Source: an uncultured Ignavibacteria bacterium
GTDB lineage: Bacteria > Bacteroidota > Ignavibacteria > SZUA-365
Assembly: GCA_913061095.1 (NCBI GenBank)
Contig: CAJXVM010000011.1
Span: 1-64,000 of the forward strand
DNA: 64,000 nucleotides
Direction of reading: 5' to 3'
Part shown: piece after piece, positions 45,253-54,613 of the stretch
Layout: every line of letters starts with the position of its first letter
How positions within the stretch are numbered: the stretch's first letter is position 1
Made by a program: the position numbers and the translations under genes
Notes under the pieces: model-generated
Told to the model about the DNA's origin: nothing
Seen by the model: the letters and a program-made list of their open reading frames with translations, nothing else
Database searches by the model: none

Positions 45253-45280
45253 TCCGCAAACGGCGATCAATCATCTGTCC

Positions 45281-45313
45281 GAAGACGCCCCGCTTCATCC
45301 GCGGGGCGTCTTC
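45281..45313 (+). terminator. Hairpin terminator, 13-bp perfect stem
   Basis: GAAGACGCCCCGC (45281-45293), loop TTCATCC, GCGGGGCGTCTTC (45301-45313), 29 bases after the protease stop. The run after the stem (AGTTTGC) is T-poor, but the placement before the next promoter fits termination. Confidence 0.75.
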
Positions 45314-45353
45314 AGTTTGCTGAAGAAACTCGTGGATCCGAACCCGAAAAGGC

Positions 45354-45382
45354 TTGACATTTTGCGCGAAAGGCCATACATT
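45354..45382 (+). promoter_or_regulatory. Sigma-70-like promoter TTGACA-N17-TACATT
   Basis: -35 TTGACA (45354-45359), 17-base spacer, -10 TACATT (45377-45382), about 165 bases before the small secreted protein gene. Confidence 0.7.
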
Positions 45383-45546
45383 TAGGAGTTCATTTATCCT
45401 AAATATACCCTTCGCGCTGATCACGCGATTCACACACTGCTTTCCCGATCATTTCCGATCGAAGAGCTGTTTCCATGGCCGGATTTGCCTCCCGTGTGCT
45501 CGAACGATCGCAATCATCAACATCAATCCATATGGAGGATACAGAT

Positions 45547-46005
45547 ATGAAGGTACTCACTCTTTTTGCGGCCATTCTGGTGATGACCTGCACGGGTTAT
45601 GCACAGAGCGGAAACGGGAACGAAAACGGCAATGGCGCCATGCAGTTTTTCGATCTCCAGCTCCCGGGGATAGTCTACAATCCCTGCTGTGATGAGTGGA
45701 TTGACATCGTGGGAACCGCCCACGTCGTGCTCCGCAAAGATGGTTCGTATCATCTCAATGTGAAAGGTGTGACTGGAACTGCTTCTTCGAGCGGGAACAC
45801 ATACACGCAGCGCGGAGTCTCCACCCAGAACGACCGCTATAGTATCCCCGATGCAAATCCCGGTACTGTAACGTTCAACATCCAGCTCGAAAGCGAAGAC
45901 GGCTGCAGCTTCATTCTTACGCAGGTATACCACGTCACATACGCCGCTGACGGGGAAACTCCGATCGTGAACTTCGAGAAGGAATTTGTGCGCTGCCTGG
46001 ACTGA
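45547..46005 (+). CDS. Small secreted protein of unknown function
   Basis: 152 residues from ATG 45547 (GGAGGATACAGAT precedes it). Signal peptide (1-19, CTGYAQ), then an asparagine/glycine-rich stretch (NGNENGNG) and a compact, probably beta-rich domain with four cysteines (a CC pair near residue 40, then DGCSF and a C-terminal VRCLD). The frame extends upstream to 45475, but without signal-like sequence. No T9SS domain is present, so it is likely periplasmic or released by another route. No family recognised. It is flanked by its own promoter and a strong terminator, so it is a single-gene unit. Confidence 0.8.
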   Translation: MKVLTLFAAILVMTCTGYAQSGNGNENGNGAMQFFDLQLPGIVYNPCCDEWIDIVGTAHVVLRKDGSYHLNVKGVTGTASSSGNTYTQRGVSTQNDRYSIPDANPGTVTFNIQLESEDGCSFILTQVYHVTYAADGETPIVNFEKEFVRCLD

Positions 46006-46070
46006 CAGGTATCCCTTCCGTGCGCGCAGTCACGGATTCATATCCCGCCAGACAACGTGCGGCAGTATAG

Positions 46071-46107
46071 AACGACACCCTGATCACCAAGTGGTCAGGG
46101 TGTCGTT
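46071..46107 (+). terminator. Hairpin terminator with T tract between convergent genes
   Basis: A 17-base stem (46071-46087 with 46091-46107, one G-T wobble) closed by a three-base loop and ending in TTTTT (46106-46110). It terminates the 45547 gene; the facing minus-strand gene ends at 46164. Confidence 0.85.
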
Positions 46108-46163
46108 TTTGCATCATGCAAGTGATCTGTGTCATCATCCAGAAGCAATGACTGCTGCCTCAT

Positions 46164-49100
46164 TCATCGCACGCGGACCATCCTCCGCAGAGACATCACA
46201 CCTTCGGACTCCAGTCGATACGAGTAGATGCCCGGCGGAAGACCCGTCGCGTCAAAGCGCAGCGTATGCCGTCCCGACGGATAGACGGTATTCACAATGG
46301 GCATTGCAACCGTGCGTCCCAGCGCGTCGGTGACGACCAGCGTCACCGCGGCGGAACGTGGCAGCGTGAAACTGATCGTCGTGACGGGATGAAACGGATT
46401 CGGGTAATTCTGATGCAGCACTGCGGTGCGCGCGACAGGCGGGTGCTCCGCAGCGGTGCTGATGTCGGGCACGGGCAGCGAACGGATGTCGGTCCAGGTA
46501 CCGCCGCTTCCGGCTGTCATGCGCACGGCGATCGGCAGGAAGTCCGTGCCGGGTTCGATGTCCAGATCCAGCGTACCCGCATATGCCGCAGTCGGTGTGA
46601 TGCTTCCCGCGTCGTAATCCTGCGGACCGATCGCCGCGCCCTCTGTGCAGAGCAGCTCGACGCGCAAAGCAGCGTCGGACGCATCCGCGCCGCCCACGTT
46701 TTTCACGGTGAAATACAGGCGGTAGCGCTTCGGACCATCCTGCACCCGCCCGGAGAGGCTTGCCGCGTCGAGGGTCAGCGCGGGCAGCGAGACCAGCGAG
46801 GCGCTGCGGGCGAGTTCGGCATCGATGCCGTCGGCAGCTCCGTAAAGCGCACCGATGATGGTATCGATCTCTGCCGCCAGCGGATCGACTTTGAAGTCCT
46901 GCGGGTCGAGCAGGTAATCGGAGAGTGATACCGACAGTACCGCGCGCAGCAGCTTCGCCTTCTGCACGTATGCCATGGTCCGGTAATAATCCCCGCGGGG
47001 GCCTTCCCACTTCGCCAGGATATCCGAAAGCGGAATGCCGAAGAGCGGCCGCTGCGCGGTCTGCAGCATTTCGATGGAGGCGCGACCGAGCCGGCCCAGC
47101 GCGGTGTATTCGGCTTCGATGTAGGCGGCATCCTTCTCGAGCACTTCCGCGCGGAGGGCTTCCAGTGCGGCGCGGTCGGTGTCCAACACCGTGCGGTCGA
47201 CTCCTGCCGGTGCAGGTGTGGCACCGCTCCGCGACACGCTCTGCTTCCGGAATCCCGAAGAGGGATCGAAGATGGCCGCCGCGACATCCTCAAGCTGCCG
47301 CGGAAGTGTCTCCACAAGATAAAGCGTCCGCTCCGCCGGCACATCGGCCGCCTCGACCGCCCGCCACATCGCGTGGACCATGTCGGGTTTGAGCACGGTC
47401 ATCTTGCGCATGAACAGCGACAGGTTGCTGTTGATGGAGGAGGATATGGTATAGCCCACATCGAGTCCGTAGCAGATGCCCCTGTATGTGTCGAATTCCG
47501 TCACCAGATCCTCGGTTTCGGAACGCACGTCATCGATGAATGCGGAGTACCGCTGATCGGCCTCGAGGATGCTTCCGCTGTACCAGATGTTCCGCGTCTG
47601 CGACGCGTAGTACGGGATCAGCGGCTGCGTGGCACGAATGTAGCTGTCCATCAGCGTCAGCTCCTGGTAATAGGTGCCGACGAGCGGAATGGTCGTCGTG
47701 CTGATTTCCGCCGGCGAGCAGCAGCCGCGCTGCATGGCCGCATAGACATCGGCGAGGGTCCCCTGTCCGGTTCCGGTGAGGGTGAACAGGGTCTGTGCCG
47801 CGTCGAACGCCGACCAGCTCAGGTCCTGCATGGCCCGGTCGAGGGAGACACATTCCGCGCTGCCGAGCAGTGCGCGTTCGTCATGCCACGCGACACCGAG
47901 CGCGAGGAGATCCTTTGCGCAGAGGGACGGCGCCAGCACGGCCTGCCGCGCGGTTTCCCGTGCGCCCGGAACAGGTGGTTCGAGCTGATCCGATCCGACG
48001 GCTTCGAGCATGCTGCGCTCCAGCAGCGTGTAGCGCCGCAGCGCGCTGATGGCGTTCTGTGCGCCGTCGGGCTGTTCGGCCCGCCAGTCGGTCAGCAGGT
48101 CGCGTGCCGCAGATTCGTCGTAGCCACGCGGGTAATCGCCGAGCGCCGTTCGCAGGGCGCCGAGACGGTGATCGTCTGCCACACGCAGCTGCTCGAGCTG
48201 CGGGATGTATTGCTCCTTTGCATCCATGGCCGCCAGAAATTCCGGTGACAGCGGTTCATTCAGCGTCGTGGCGGAGACGATGGCGGAGTACGGTGATGTA
48301 CCGTGTTCATTGAAGGCACGGATGCGATACCAGTATGTCGTCTTCGGACTGAGTCCGACGTCCGTGCGGGAGCGCACATCGAATTCCGGATCGGGGGGCA
48401 TGCGGGTGAAATCACCCGGATCACCGGTGAGCGAGCGCTCGAATTCAAATCCCGCTGCAAGAGTGGGATCGGGCATGGACCAGTCGACGCGGATTTCGGT
48501 GTCACTGAGCGCAACGGCGGTGACGTTGAACGGGGCGACAGGAATCTTCTGCTCCCTGCGCAGCGTCGTGGTGCTCGCGATGTTCGACCATGCCGATGCT
48601 CCGGACACGTTCACGGCACGGATACGATACCAGTAGGTTGTCTCCGGCTGCAGTCCCTCGTGATCGAAGCTGCGATCGCCCCGCTGCGGCGCGGGAAGCA
48701 GCGCGGCGAAGTCACCCTCGTCGCCGCTGAGCGAGTACTCGAGTTCGAAGGCATCCTCGAACGATGGATCGGGCATGATCCAGGTGACGCGGATGCTGAA
48801 CGGTCCGCCGGCCGTGGCCATCAGACCGAACGGCACATCGGGAATGGGCATCGGGTAGGTGACGGCTGTGTCTTCGGCCCAGCCGGATGCGCCGACGTCG
48901 TTCAGGGCGTGGATGCGATACCAGTACGTTGTGGATGCCTGCAGGTGTTCGTCGGTGACACTGCCGTCGCCGGGACCGGCGGTGTGGACAATGCGCCAGT
49001 CCTCGGCAGCGCTTTTGCGTTCGATTTCGTACTGGTCCTCGTTTTCCGAACCGCGCAGCCAGCTGATGGTGACCGTCTGGTGATCGATCGCGGTGCAGGT

Positions 49101-52100
49101 GAATTCCAGCGGCGGGGCGGGTTTCGTTTTGGTCAGCACCTCCGCGACGTTGGACCACGAGGATGCCGCTTTCACCCCGACTGCCCTGACGCGGAATCCG
49201 TAATGCGTGCGCGGCACCAGCCCCTGCAGGGTGTATGTCTCCGCATTGGCCGGCAGGGTTGTGACGAGCGTCCAGTCCCCCGACTCGTGTCTCTGCTCGA
49301 GCTCATAATTTTCTTCACCATCGGCGTTATCCTCCCACATAAGAAGCACTTCAGTCTCCGAGTTCACCGTGGCGGTGAGATTCGTGGGCGCGTTCAGGAA
49401 GAGCCATGTGGTCGCCGTGGCTTCGTTGGAGACGGGCGAGGCGATGATTCCCTCCACCGCTTTCATCCGGAAGGTGTATTCGGTGCTGGGCTGAAGACCG
49501 AGCACCGTATGTTCCGTCTCGTTCGGGCCGGCGGCATCCACTTCGTCCCACACGCCGACGTTCTGTTTGATTTCAAAGATGAATCCCGACTCATTGGTTG
49601 AGTGATCCTCCCATGTCAGCTTCACCGCGTCGGAAGACACGGCTTCGGCCTGCAGGTCGCCGGGCGCCATGAACGGGGGCGTTGTGGCGGATGCGACGTT
49701 CGTGGGATCGGATGTAAATTTGCTGTTCACCGCGCGCACGCGGAAGCGGTGTTCCATTTCCGGCTGGAGGTTGACGACGATATGTGTCACGAGATTCGCG
49801 GCAACGGAATCGATGCGCTGCCACTGATTCGACACGTGTTCGTACTCGATCACGAACCAGGTTTCATTGTTGGAATTGTCCGTCCACGCCAGTGAGACTC
49901 GCGTCGGTGACAGTGCGGTGGCGGAAAGCGCAGCCGGCGGGAGCGGCGGTGTCACGACCAGGCCCTGCGACGAGAGGTGAAGAAGAAATCCGTCGGTGCC
50001 GCCTCCAATGGTCGACTGCTCCGGCGCCTCGAGCGGGAAGTCGCCGCTGTTCGTATAGCCGGCCACGACGATATCGTTGTCCGGCGTAAATGCGCCCTGA
50101 TAGGCGTCGTCCCCGCCGCTGCCGCCGTAAAATGTAGACCAGTGAATGGTGCCGTACTTCGACATCACGAGCACGTAGAGATCCTCCCCGCCGGCGATCG
50201 TCGGCTGCAGCGCATCCTTGATCGGGAAATCCGCGCTGGAGGTGCTTCCGACCAGAAGGATATTCCCCTGGTCGTTCACCGTGATGGTGCCGCGGTTGAT
50301 GTCGTCGTATCCCGCGCCGCCGAGATAGGATGCCCACTCGATGCTGCGGCCGTTCTGCGGCGTGGGAGTGGCGCGGTACTTGATGATGTGAATATCCTGA
50401 CTGCCTGCGAGCGCGGCCTGCATGGGATTGACCGTCACCATGTCGGTACTCTGGCAGCGGGACGCGATGTACAGCGCACCGGCATTGTCGGCGCACATGC
50501 TTCGCGCTGCGTCGAAGCCGTCTCCGCCGAGATATGATGACCACAGCAGCTGTCCGTTCGCACTGAATTCCGCCGCGTATCCATCCTGGCTGTTGCCCTG
50601 ATACACGCCGTCGTGTTCATGCAGCAGCGGCAGGTCGGTGCTGGTGGTGCGGCCGCAGATGCCGACCGTGCCCTGCGGAGTCACCCCCACGCCCTTGCCG
50701 TGTTCCTCGCTGCTGCCGCCGTAGTACGTGGACCACAGATGTGCGCCGCTGGCTGACAGCTTGATGAGAAATGCATCGACATTGCCGTGAACGGACGACT
50801 GCCACGCGCTGATCACGGGGAGATCCGTGCTGGTCGATGCGCTGTGGAAAAAGATGTTACCCGCCTGGTCACAGCCGAGTCCCTGCCCCGCAAATCCGTC
50901 CCCGTCCGCGTCGCTTCCGCTGCCTCCGAAGTAGGTGGCCCAGATGCGGGAGCCGCTGTCGGTGAGACGCAGGATGAATGAATCCGTGCCGCCGCCGCTC
51001 GCGGGCTGAAAGGCGTTCTGGACGGGAAAATCCGTGCTGGAGGTATTGCCACCCACCACGACTCCCCCGCTCGGATGGGGAGTCACCGTGGCGGAGGCGT
51101 CGCCGCTGCTGCCGCCGTAAAACGTGGCCCATTGCAGCTGTCCGCTGACATTATATTTCACGATCATCGCATCCTGGCCACCTCCATTGGTCATCTGAAC
51201 ACCCGCTTTCACGGGGAAATCCGCACTGGAGGTACGGCCGCTTGCGTAGATGCCGCCCTGCGCGTCACAGACCATGGCGAGGAACTGCTCGCTGCCGGAT
51301 CCGCCGTGATAGGTGGCCCACGGGTCGATGATCAGCGTCCTGTTCCGGTCATAGGCACCGAGGGTGAACGTGGCGACGTCCTTCTCCATGCGGAAGGCGC
51401 TCTGCACGTGCGGACCGCCCCGGGTCCAGCTCTCCGCCGCGCTCTCTTCGATGCGTCCGAGCGCGGTCGCAACGACGATACCGCCGTCACCGCGAAGACC
51501 GCATTGCTCCGCTCCGCGATACCGCATTCGTATCCGCGACGGATCTCCGCCGGGACGCACGACGAATTCCGATTTGACCCGTCCCTCACGGAAGCGAATG
51601 ACCATGTCGATGGAGGGATAGACGTCCTCGTATACCAGCGTGCGCCAGGTGGGCACGTGCAGGATGCCTTCGGGGCAGTGGGCGTAGTAGAAATTCCTGT
51701 ATCCCGGCAGTTTTTCGCTGGCTGCGAGACGTGCGTTCGGATTCCCGTTCTCGAAATCCATGTCGACGCGCAGCAGCGTGGTTTCGTTGCGCTGATGCTC
51801 GGCGGCAATGCGTGTCAGGTCGTAATCCCGGCTGCGATCGAGCGGCGCGGTTTCGCTGCACCGGACGAACACGTAACTGATGCCGTGTTCCGTGACATAC
51901 AGCCGGGTGCCGCTGACATCGGCGTAGTACCGGATGTCAGGACGCGGATTGCCGTCGGTATCTCGCAACTGTCCGCGATTTTCGATAAAGCAGAGACCGG
52001 ACGTGCGGTCGATGGAGTTTTCATGGAGGAGCGAGGTCGTCGTGGCGGACACATCGCCCGGAACCTGTGACACGCCCGTGGCGGTCAGGAAGGATATCAT

Positions 52101-52142
52101 CAGGGTGAAGACAAGGCAGAAACTCGGATTGATGCCGCGCAT
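46164..52142 (-). CDS. Giant T9SS-secreted SBBP/fibronectin-III protein (paralogue A)
   Basis: 1992 residues from ATG 52142, chosen because it precedes the signal peptide (ATGVSQ) and has AGGTG upstream; an in-frame extension to 52274 has none. Order: DUF7948-like N-terminal domain (about 45-260, CFIENRGQ...YYAHCPEGI), seven SBBP beta-propeller repeats (about 265-690, each with a DFP or DLP turn and WxTYYGGS), six fibronectin III domains (about 695-1290), a ~450-residue helical domain with no recognised family (about 1290-1740), a CARDB-like Ig domain, and a type A T9SS domain (about 1910-1992, NYPNPFHPVTT). The same plan occurs in the 55723-62055 protein. A surface-exposed scaffold or adhesin is the likely role; no catalytic motif seen. 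Confidence 0.92.
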   Translation of the reverse strand: MRGINPSFCLVFTLMISFLTATGVSQVPGDVSATTTSLLHENSIDRTSGLCFIENRGQLRDTDGNPRPDIRYYADVSGTRLYVTEHGISYVFVRCSETAPLDRSRDYDLTRIAAEHQRNETTLLRVDMDFENGNPNARLAASEKLPGYRNFYYAHCPEGILHVPTWRTLVYEDVYPSIDMVIRFREGRVKSEFVVRPGGDPSRIRMRYRGAEQCGLRGDGGIVVATALGRIEESAAESWTRGGPHVQSAFRMEKDVATFTLGAYDRNRTLIIDPWATYHGGSGSEQFLAMVCDAQGGIYASGRTSSADFPVKAGVQMTNGGGQDAMIVKYNVSGQLQWATFYGGSSGDASATVTPHPSGGVVVGGNTSSTDFPVQNAFQPASGGGTDSFILRLTDSGSRIWATYFGGSGSDADGDGFAGQGLGCDQAGNIFFHSASTSTDLPVISAWQSSVHGNVDAFLIKLSASGAHLWSTYYGGSSEEHGKGVGVTPQGTVGICGRTTSTDLPLLHEHDGVYQGNSQDGYAAEFSANGQLLWSSYLGGDGFDAARSMCADNAGALYIASRCQSTDMVTVNPMQAALAGSQDIHIIKYRATPTPQNGRSIEWASYLGGAGYDDINRGTITVNDQGNILLVGSTSSADFPIKDALQPTIAGGEDLYVLVMSKYGTIHWSTFYGGSGGDDAYQGAFTPDNDIVVAGYTNSGDFPLEAPEQSTIGGGTDGFLLHLSSQGLVVTPPLPPAALSATALSPTRVSLAWTDNSNNETWFVIEYEHVSNQWQRIDSVAANLVTHIVVNLQPEMEHRFRVRAVNSKFTSDPTNVASATTPPFMAPGDLQAEAVSSDAVKLTWEDHSTNESGFIFEIKQNVGVWDEVDAAGPNETEHTVLGLQPSTEYTFRMKAVEGIIASPVSNEATATTWLFLNAPTNLTATVNSETEVLLMWEDNADGEENYELEQRHESGDWTLVTTLPANAETYTLQGLVPRTHYGFRVRAVGVKAASSWSNVAEVLTKTKPAPPLEFTCTAIDHQTVTISWLRGSENEDQYEIERKSAAEDWRIVHTAGPGDGSVTDEHLQASTTYWYRIHALNDVGASGWAEDTAVTYPMPIPDVPFGLMATAGGPFSIRVTWIMPDPSFEDAFELEYSLSGDEGDFAALLPAPQRGDRSFDHEGLQPETTYWYRIRAVNVSGASAWSNIASTTTLRREQKIPVAPFNVTAVALSDTEIRVDWSMPDPTLAAGFEFERSLTGDPGDFTRMPPDPEFDVRSRTDVGLSPKTTYWYRIRAFNEHGTSPYSAIVSATTLNEPLSPEFLAAMDAKEQYIPQLEQLRVADDHRLGALRTALGDYPRGYDESAARDLLTDWRAEQPDGAQNAISALRRYTLLERSMLEAVGSDQLEPPVPGARETARQAVLAPSLCAKDLLALGVAWHDERALLGSAECVSLDRAMQDLSWSAFDAAQTLFTLTGTGQGTLADVYAAMQRGCCSPAEISTTTIPLVGTYYQELTLMDSYIRATQPLIPYYASQTRNIWYSGSILEADQRYSAFIDDVRSETEDLVTEFDTYRGICYGLDVGYTISSSINSNLSLFMRKMTVLKPDMVHAMWRAVEAADVPAERTLYLVETLPRQLEDVAAAIFDPSSGFRKQSVSRSGATPAPAGVDRTVLDTDRAALEALRAEVLEKDAAYIEAEYTALGRLGRASIEMLQTAQRPLFGIPLSDILAKWEGPRGDYYRTMAYVQKAKLLRAVLSVSLSDYLLDPQDFKVDPLAAEIDTIIGALYGAADGIDAELARSASLVSLPALTLDAASLSGRVQDGPKRYRLYFTVKNVGGADASDAALRVELLCTEGAAIGPQDYDAGSITPTAAYAGTLDLDIEPGTDFLPIAVRMTAGSGGTWTDIRSLPVPDISTAAEHPPVARTAVLHQNYPNPFHPVTTISFTLPRSAAVTLVVTDALGRTVAMPIVNTVYPSGRHTLRFDATGLPPGIYSYRLESEGVMSLRRMVRVR

Positions 52143-52627
52143 ACCGCACCTGTCTGCTGAATGTATGAAAGGATGAAACGAATACGATTGTGGATACTGC
52201 ACGTGCATGCCGCACATGGCGCACATTCCGTGGCGGGAACGACCGCACCGGTCCCCGTGCAACGGGGAGGGCACTCCACGCGGAATGCATCACGAAAGAT
52301 GATGTCAAGATGACGTTGTCACCTGATATTCGGAAAAAAGTATCGGAAGGTCAAGAAAAAAAAGCCGCATTCCGCGTCGCCGGAAGAGACACATAACAGC
52401 AGATAATGTCATCCGGATATTGACATCAGCGTCACTGCGACGTACTTTCCAGTAACGCATTCTCACCACATTTCGAATCCTGCATCAGCGCACCCCACGA
52501 GGGTCTTTCCGCGTTCGTTCGCCGTTTCAGTGTACAACCGATCCTGGCAGTGCTGCAGGTCGACAGAGGATACAGGCATCGATTGATCCCGATGATCATA
52601 TAACATGCAACCACTCGGAGGTCTCCA
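52143..52627. other. Divergent intergenic region with one plus-strand promoter
   Basis: 485 bases between divergent genes. A sigma-70-like promoter TTGACA (52420-52425), 17 bases, TACTTT (52443-52448) points to the S74 gene. An AT-rich purine tract (AAGAAAAAAAAG, 52354-52365) lies upstream of it. Short frames on either strand lack support. Confidence 0.6.
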
Positions 52628-54343
52628 ATGAAACGGCAACGGACACTGTATATCGCACTGCTCATTCTCCTTCCACTCGCCTTCGCCGAACGAGCAAGCG
52701 CGCAGGACATCGAGACGATGGTTGCGGGCAGCGGAAATGCGAATGGCTTCACCGTGCTGAACAACCGCAGTGACACGCTGCTCACAACCCGGGGTAACGG
52801 ACGCACGAGCATTCCCGGACTCCTGACAATCGGGAGCAGCGATCCGGAGTTCGAACTCACCATCACGGGCGGCATCATCGCCAGGGGCACCCTCGATGCA
52901 GGGAAGGCTCTGCAAACATCCGGTGAAGGGGCTCGCATGCTGTGGTATCCACGCAAGGCAGCATTTCGGGCGGGATACGTAAAATCAAGTCACTGGGACG
53001 AGACCAATATTGGCAAATACTCCTTCGCCACGGGAGAAAGCGTTACTGCCAAGGGCGAAGCGTCGGTGGCTCTCGGGAAAAACACCTCGGCGGGCGGCGA
53101 TCAGGCGCTCGCATCCGGGTCAGGCTGCGTGGCGAGTGGCAATCGGGCATCCGCCCATGGACACCAGTGCCAGGCGGGAGGCACGGGATCAACAGCATTC
53201 GGATACTACGGGAAAGCATCAGGGGATTATTCGTTCGCCGCAGGGATGAACAGCGAGTCGAGCGGCTCACACTCCTGTGCCATCGGCGGCAGTGCGACGG
53301 CCTCGGCCAGCGGTGCGGTCGCGCTGGGGGAAAATGTCGAGGCCGCGGGTTCGGGTGCCGTATCGCTGGGTATCAGTACATACTCGACGGAATGGGGCAG
53401 CACGGCAATGGGGTACCAGTCCCGCGCCACCGGGCTGAACGCAACGGCGATCGGCTTCAGCGCGCAGGCTTCCGGATCGAACGCCACGGCGATCGGCCGA
53501 AGCACGAAAGCGACCGGGAGCTATTCCATCGCCATGGGTGACAGCACTCTCGCCAGCAAAGCGGGAAGCACTGCCATCGGATCATTCAGCGAGTCAACGG
53601 CTCCCTTCGCGATCGCGATAGGCAAGGAAGTGTCGGCCAGCGGGACGTATGCGATGGCCTTCGGAAGACAGTCCGTGGCGTCCGGGGAGAGCGGTATTGC
53701 TCTGGGCATGCAGACGACGGCAAGCGGCAAGCGTTCCATCGCCCTCGGCTCATACGTCAGCAGCAACGGCAATGAAGGAGTGCTGACCCTGGGCGACAAC
53801 AGCACGACGACCGTGCACTCCTCCGGATGGAGCAACTGTCTCGATGCGCGTTTTGCGAACGGGTACTTTCTGTATACGAACAGCGGATGCTCAATCGGTG
53901 CGCGGCTGACGGCCAACGCATCGTCTTGGTCCTCCATTTCCGACTCCACGAGAAAAATCCGATTCACATCCGCGGATGACGAAGCAGTGCTCCGCCGTTT
54001 CTCGACGCTCAGGCTCGGGAGCTGGAATTATCGCGACGACCCGGATCCAGCGCACAGACATTACGGTCCGATGGCGCAGGAATGGTACGCGGCGTTTGGC
54101 CATGACGACATCGGCACGATCGGGAACGATACCATGCTCAGTTCAGCAGATGTCGACGGTGTTCTCTGCATTGCAGTCAAAGCGCTGGCGCGGCGGACAC
54201 GCGAGAATGCAGACAGGCTCCGCGCACTGTATTCGCGTATCGAGAATCTGGAAGCACTGCTCACCGCGCGGGAAGAAGAGCTGCATGCCGCGAAAGCGGA
54301 AGTCCGGGCCCTTCGCACAGCGGAATCACGCGCACAGAAGTAG
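52628..54343 (+). CDS. Secreted YadA-head-like repeat protein with S74 intramolecular chaperone domain
   Basis: 571 residues. Signal peptide (1-26, ERASAQ). From about residue 110 to 400 there are many ~14-residue YadA/Hia head repeats (S-x-AxGxxxxAxGxxS), which build a trimeric left-handed beta-roll. At the C-terminus is a peptidase S74/intramolecular chaperone domain (about 435-530): SDSTRK places S438 and K443 where the Ser-Lys cleavage dyad sits. A terminal coiled coil (about 530-565) follows. In phage endosialidases and fibres the S74 domain drives trimer folding and then cleaves itself off. No autotransporter barrel and no T9SS domain is present, so the export route is unclear. ATG 52628 follows GGAGGTCT. 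Likely a trimeric surface fibre or adhesin. Confidence 0.92.
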   Translation: MKRQRTLYIALLILLPLAFAERASAQDIETMVAGSGNANGFTVLNNRSDTLLTTRGNGRTSIPGLLTIGSSDPEFELTITGGIIARGTLDAGKALQTSGEGARMLWYPRKAAFRAGYVKSSHWDETNIGKYSFATGESVTAKGEASVALGKNTSAGGDQALASGSGCVASGNRASAHGHQCQAGGTGSTAFGYYGKASGDYSFAAGMNSESSGSHSCAIGGSATASASGAVALGENVEAAGSGAVSLGISTYSTEWGSTAMGYQSRATGLNATAIGFSAQASGSNATAIGRSTKATGSYSIAMGDSTLASKAGSTAIGSFSESTAPFAIAIGKEVSASGTYAMAFGRQSVASGESGIALGMQTTASGKRSIALGSYVSSNGNEGVLTLGDNSTTTVHSSGWSNCLDARFANGYFLYTNSGCSIGARLTANASSWSSISDSTRKIRFTSADDEAVLRRFSTLRLGSWNYRDDPDPAHRHYGPMAQEWYAAFGHDDIGTIGNDTMLSSADVDGVLCIAVKALARRTRENADRLRALYSRIENLEALLTAREEELHAAKAEVRALRTAESRAQK

Positions 54344-54369
54344 AGGCGCCCGGGAAAGCCTCATTTGAC

Positions 54370-54613
54370 GTGTCCGATCGTGATATCGATGCTGCAGCCC
54401 GCAGTGAAGGATGCCTCCTGCAGGGTGAAAAGATCGGTATATTCCTTATCCAGGGCCGCTACGAACAGGCGCTGCAAACCTACCGGCGAAGCCTGGCGAT
54501 CAACGATTCGCTCGGCAGCAAGGCCAATGCCGCCGGATCGCTGCTGAGCATCGGGAATATCCTGTTTCAGCAGAGCAGCTACGAAGAGGCTCTTCGCGCA
54601 TTCCAGCGCGGTC
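54370..54613 (+). pseudogene. Remnant TPR region of the adjacent histidine kinase, out of frame
   Basis: From a GTG at 54370 the frame encodes two TPR-like units (GRYEQALQTYRRSLAINDSLG and SSYEEALRAFQR). The similarity to TPR then stops near 54606, and the frame becomes arginine-rich nonsense until 54717. In another frame, TPR-like coding resumes (AARAYRIAEEIGAIEQ) and runs into the histidine kinase. The simplest reading is that a longer TPR sensor kinase lost part of its TPR array together with a frameshift; the N-terminal signal or leader part is also missing. A sequencing error is possible. Confidence 0.65.
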
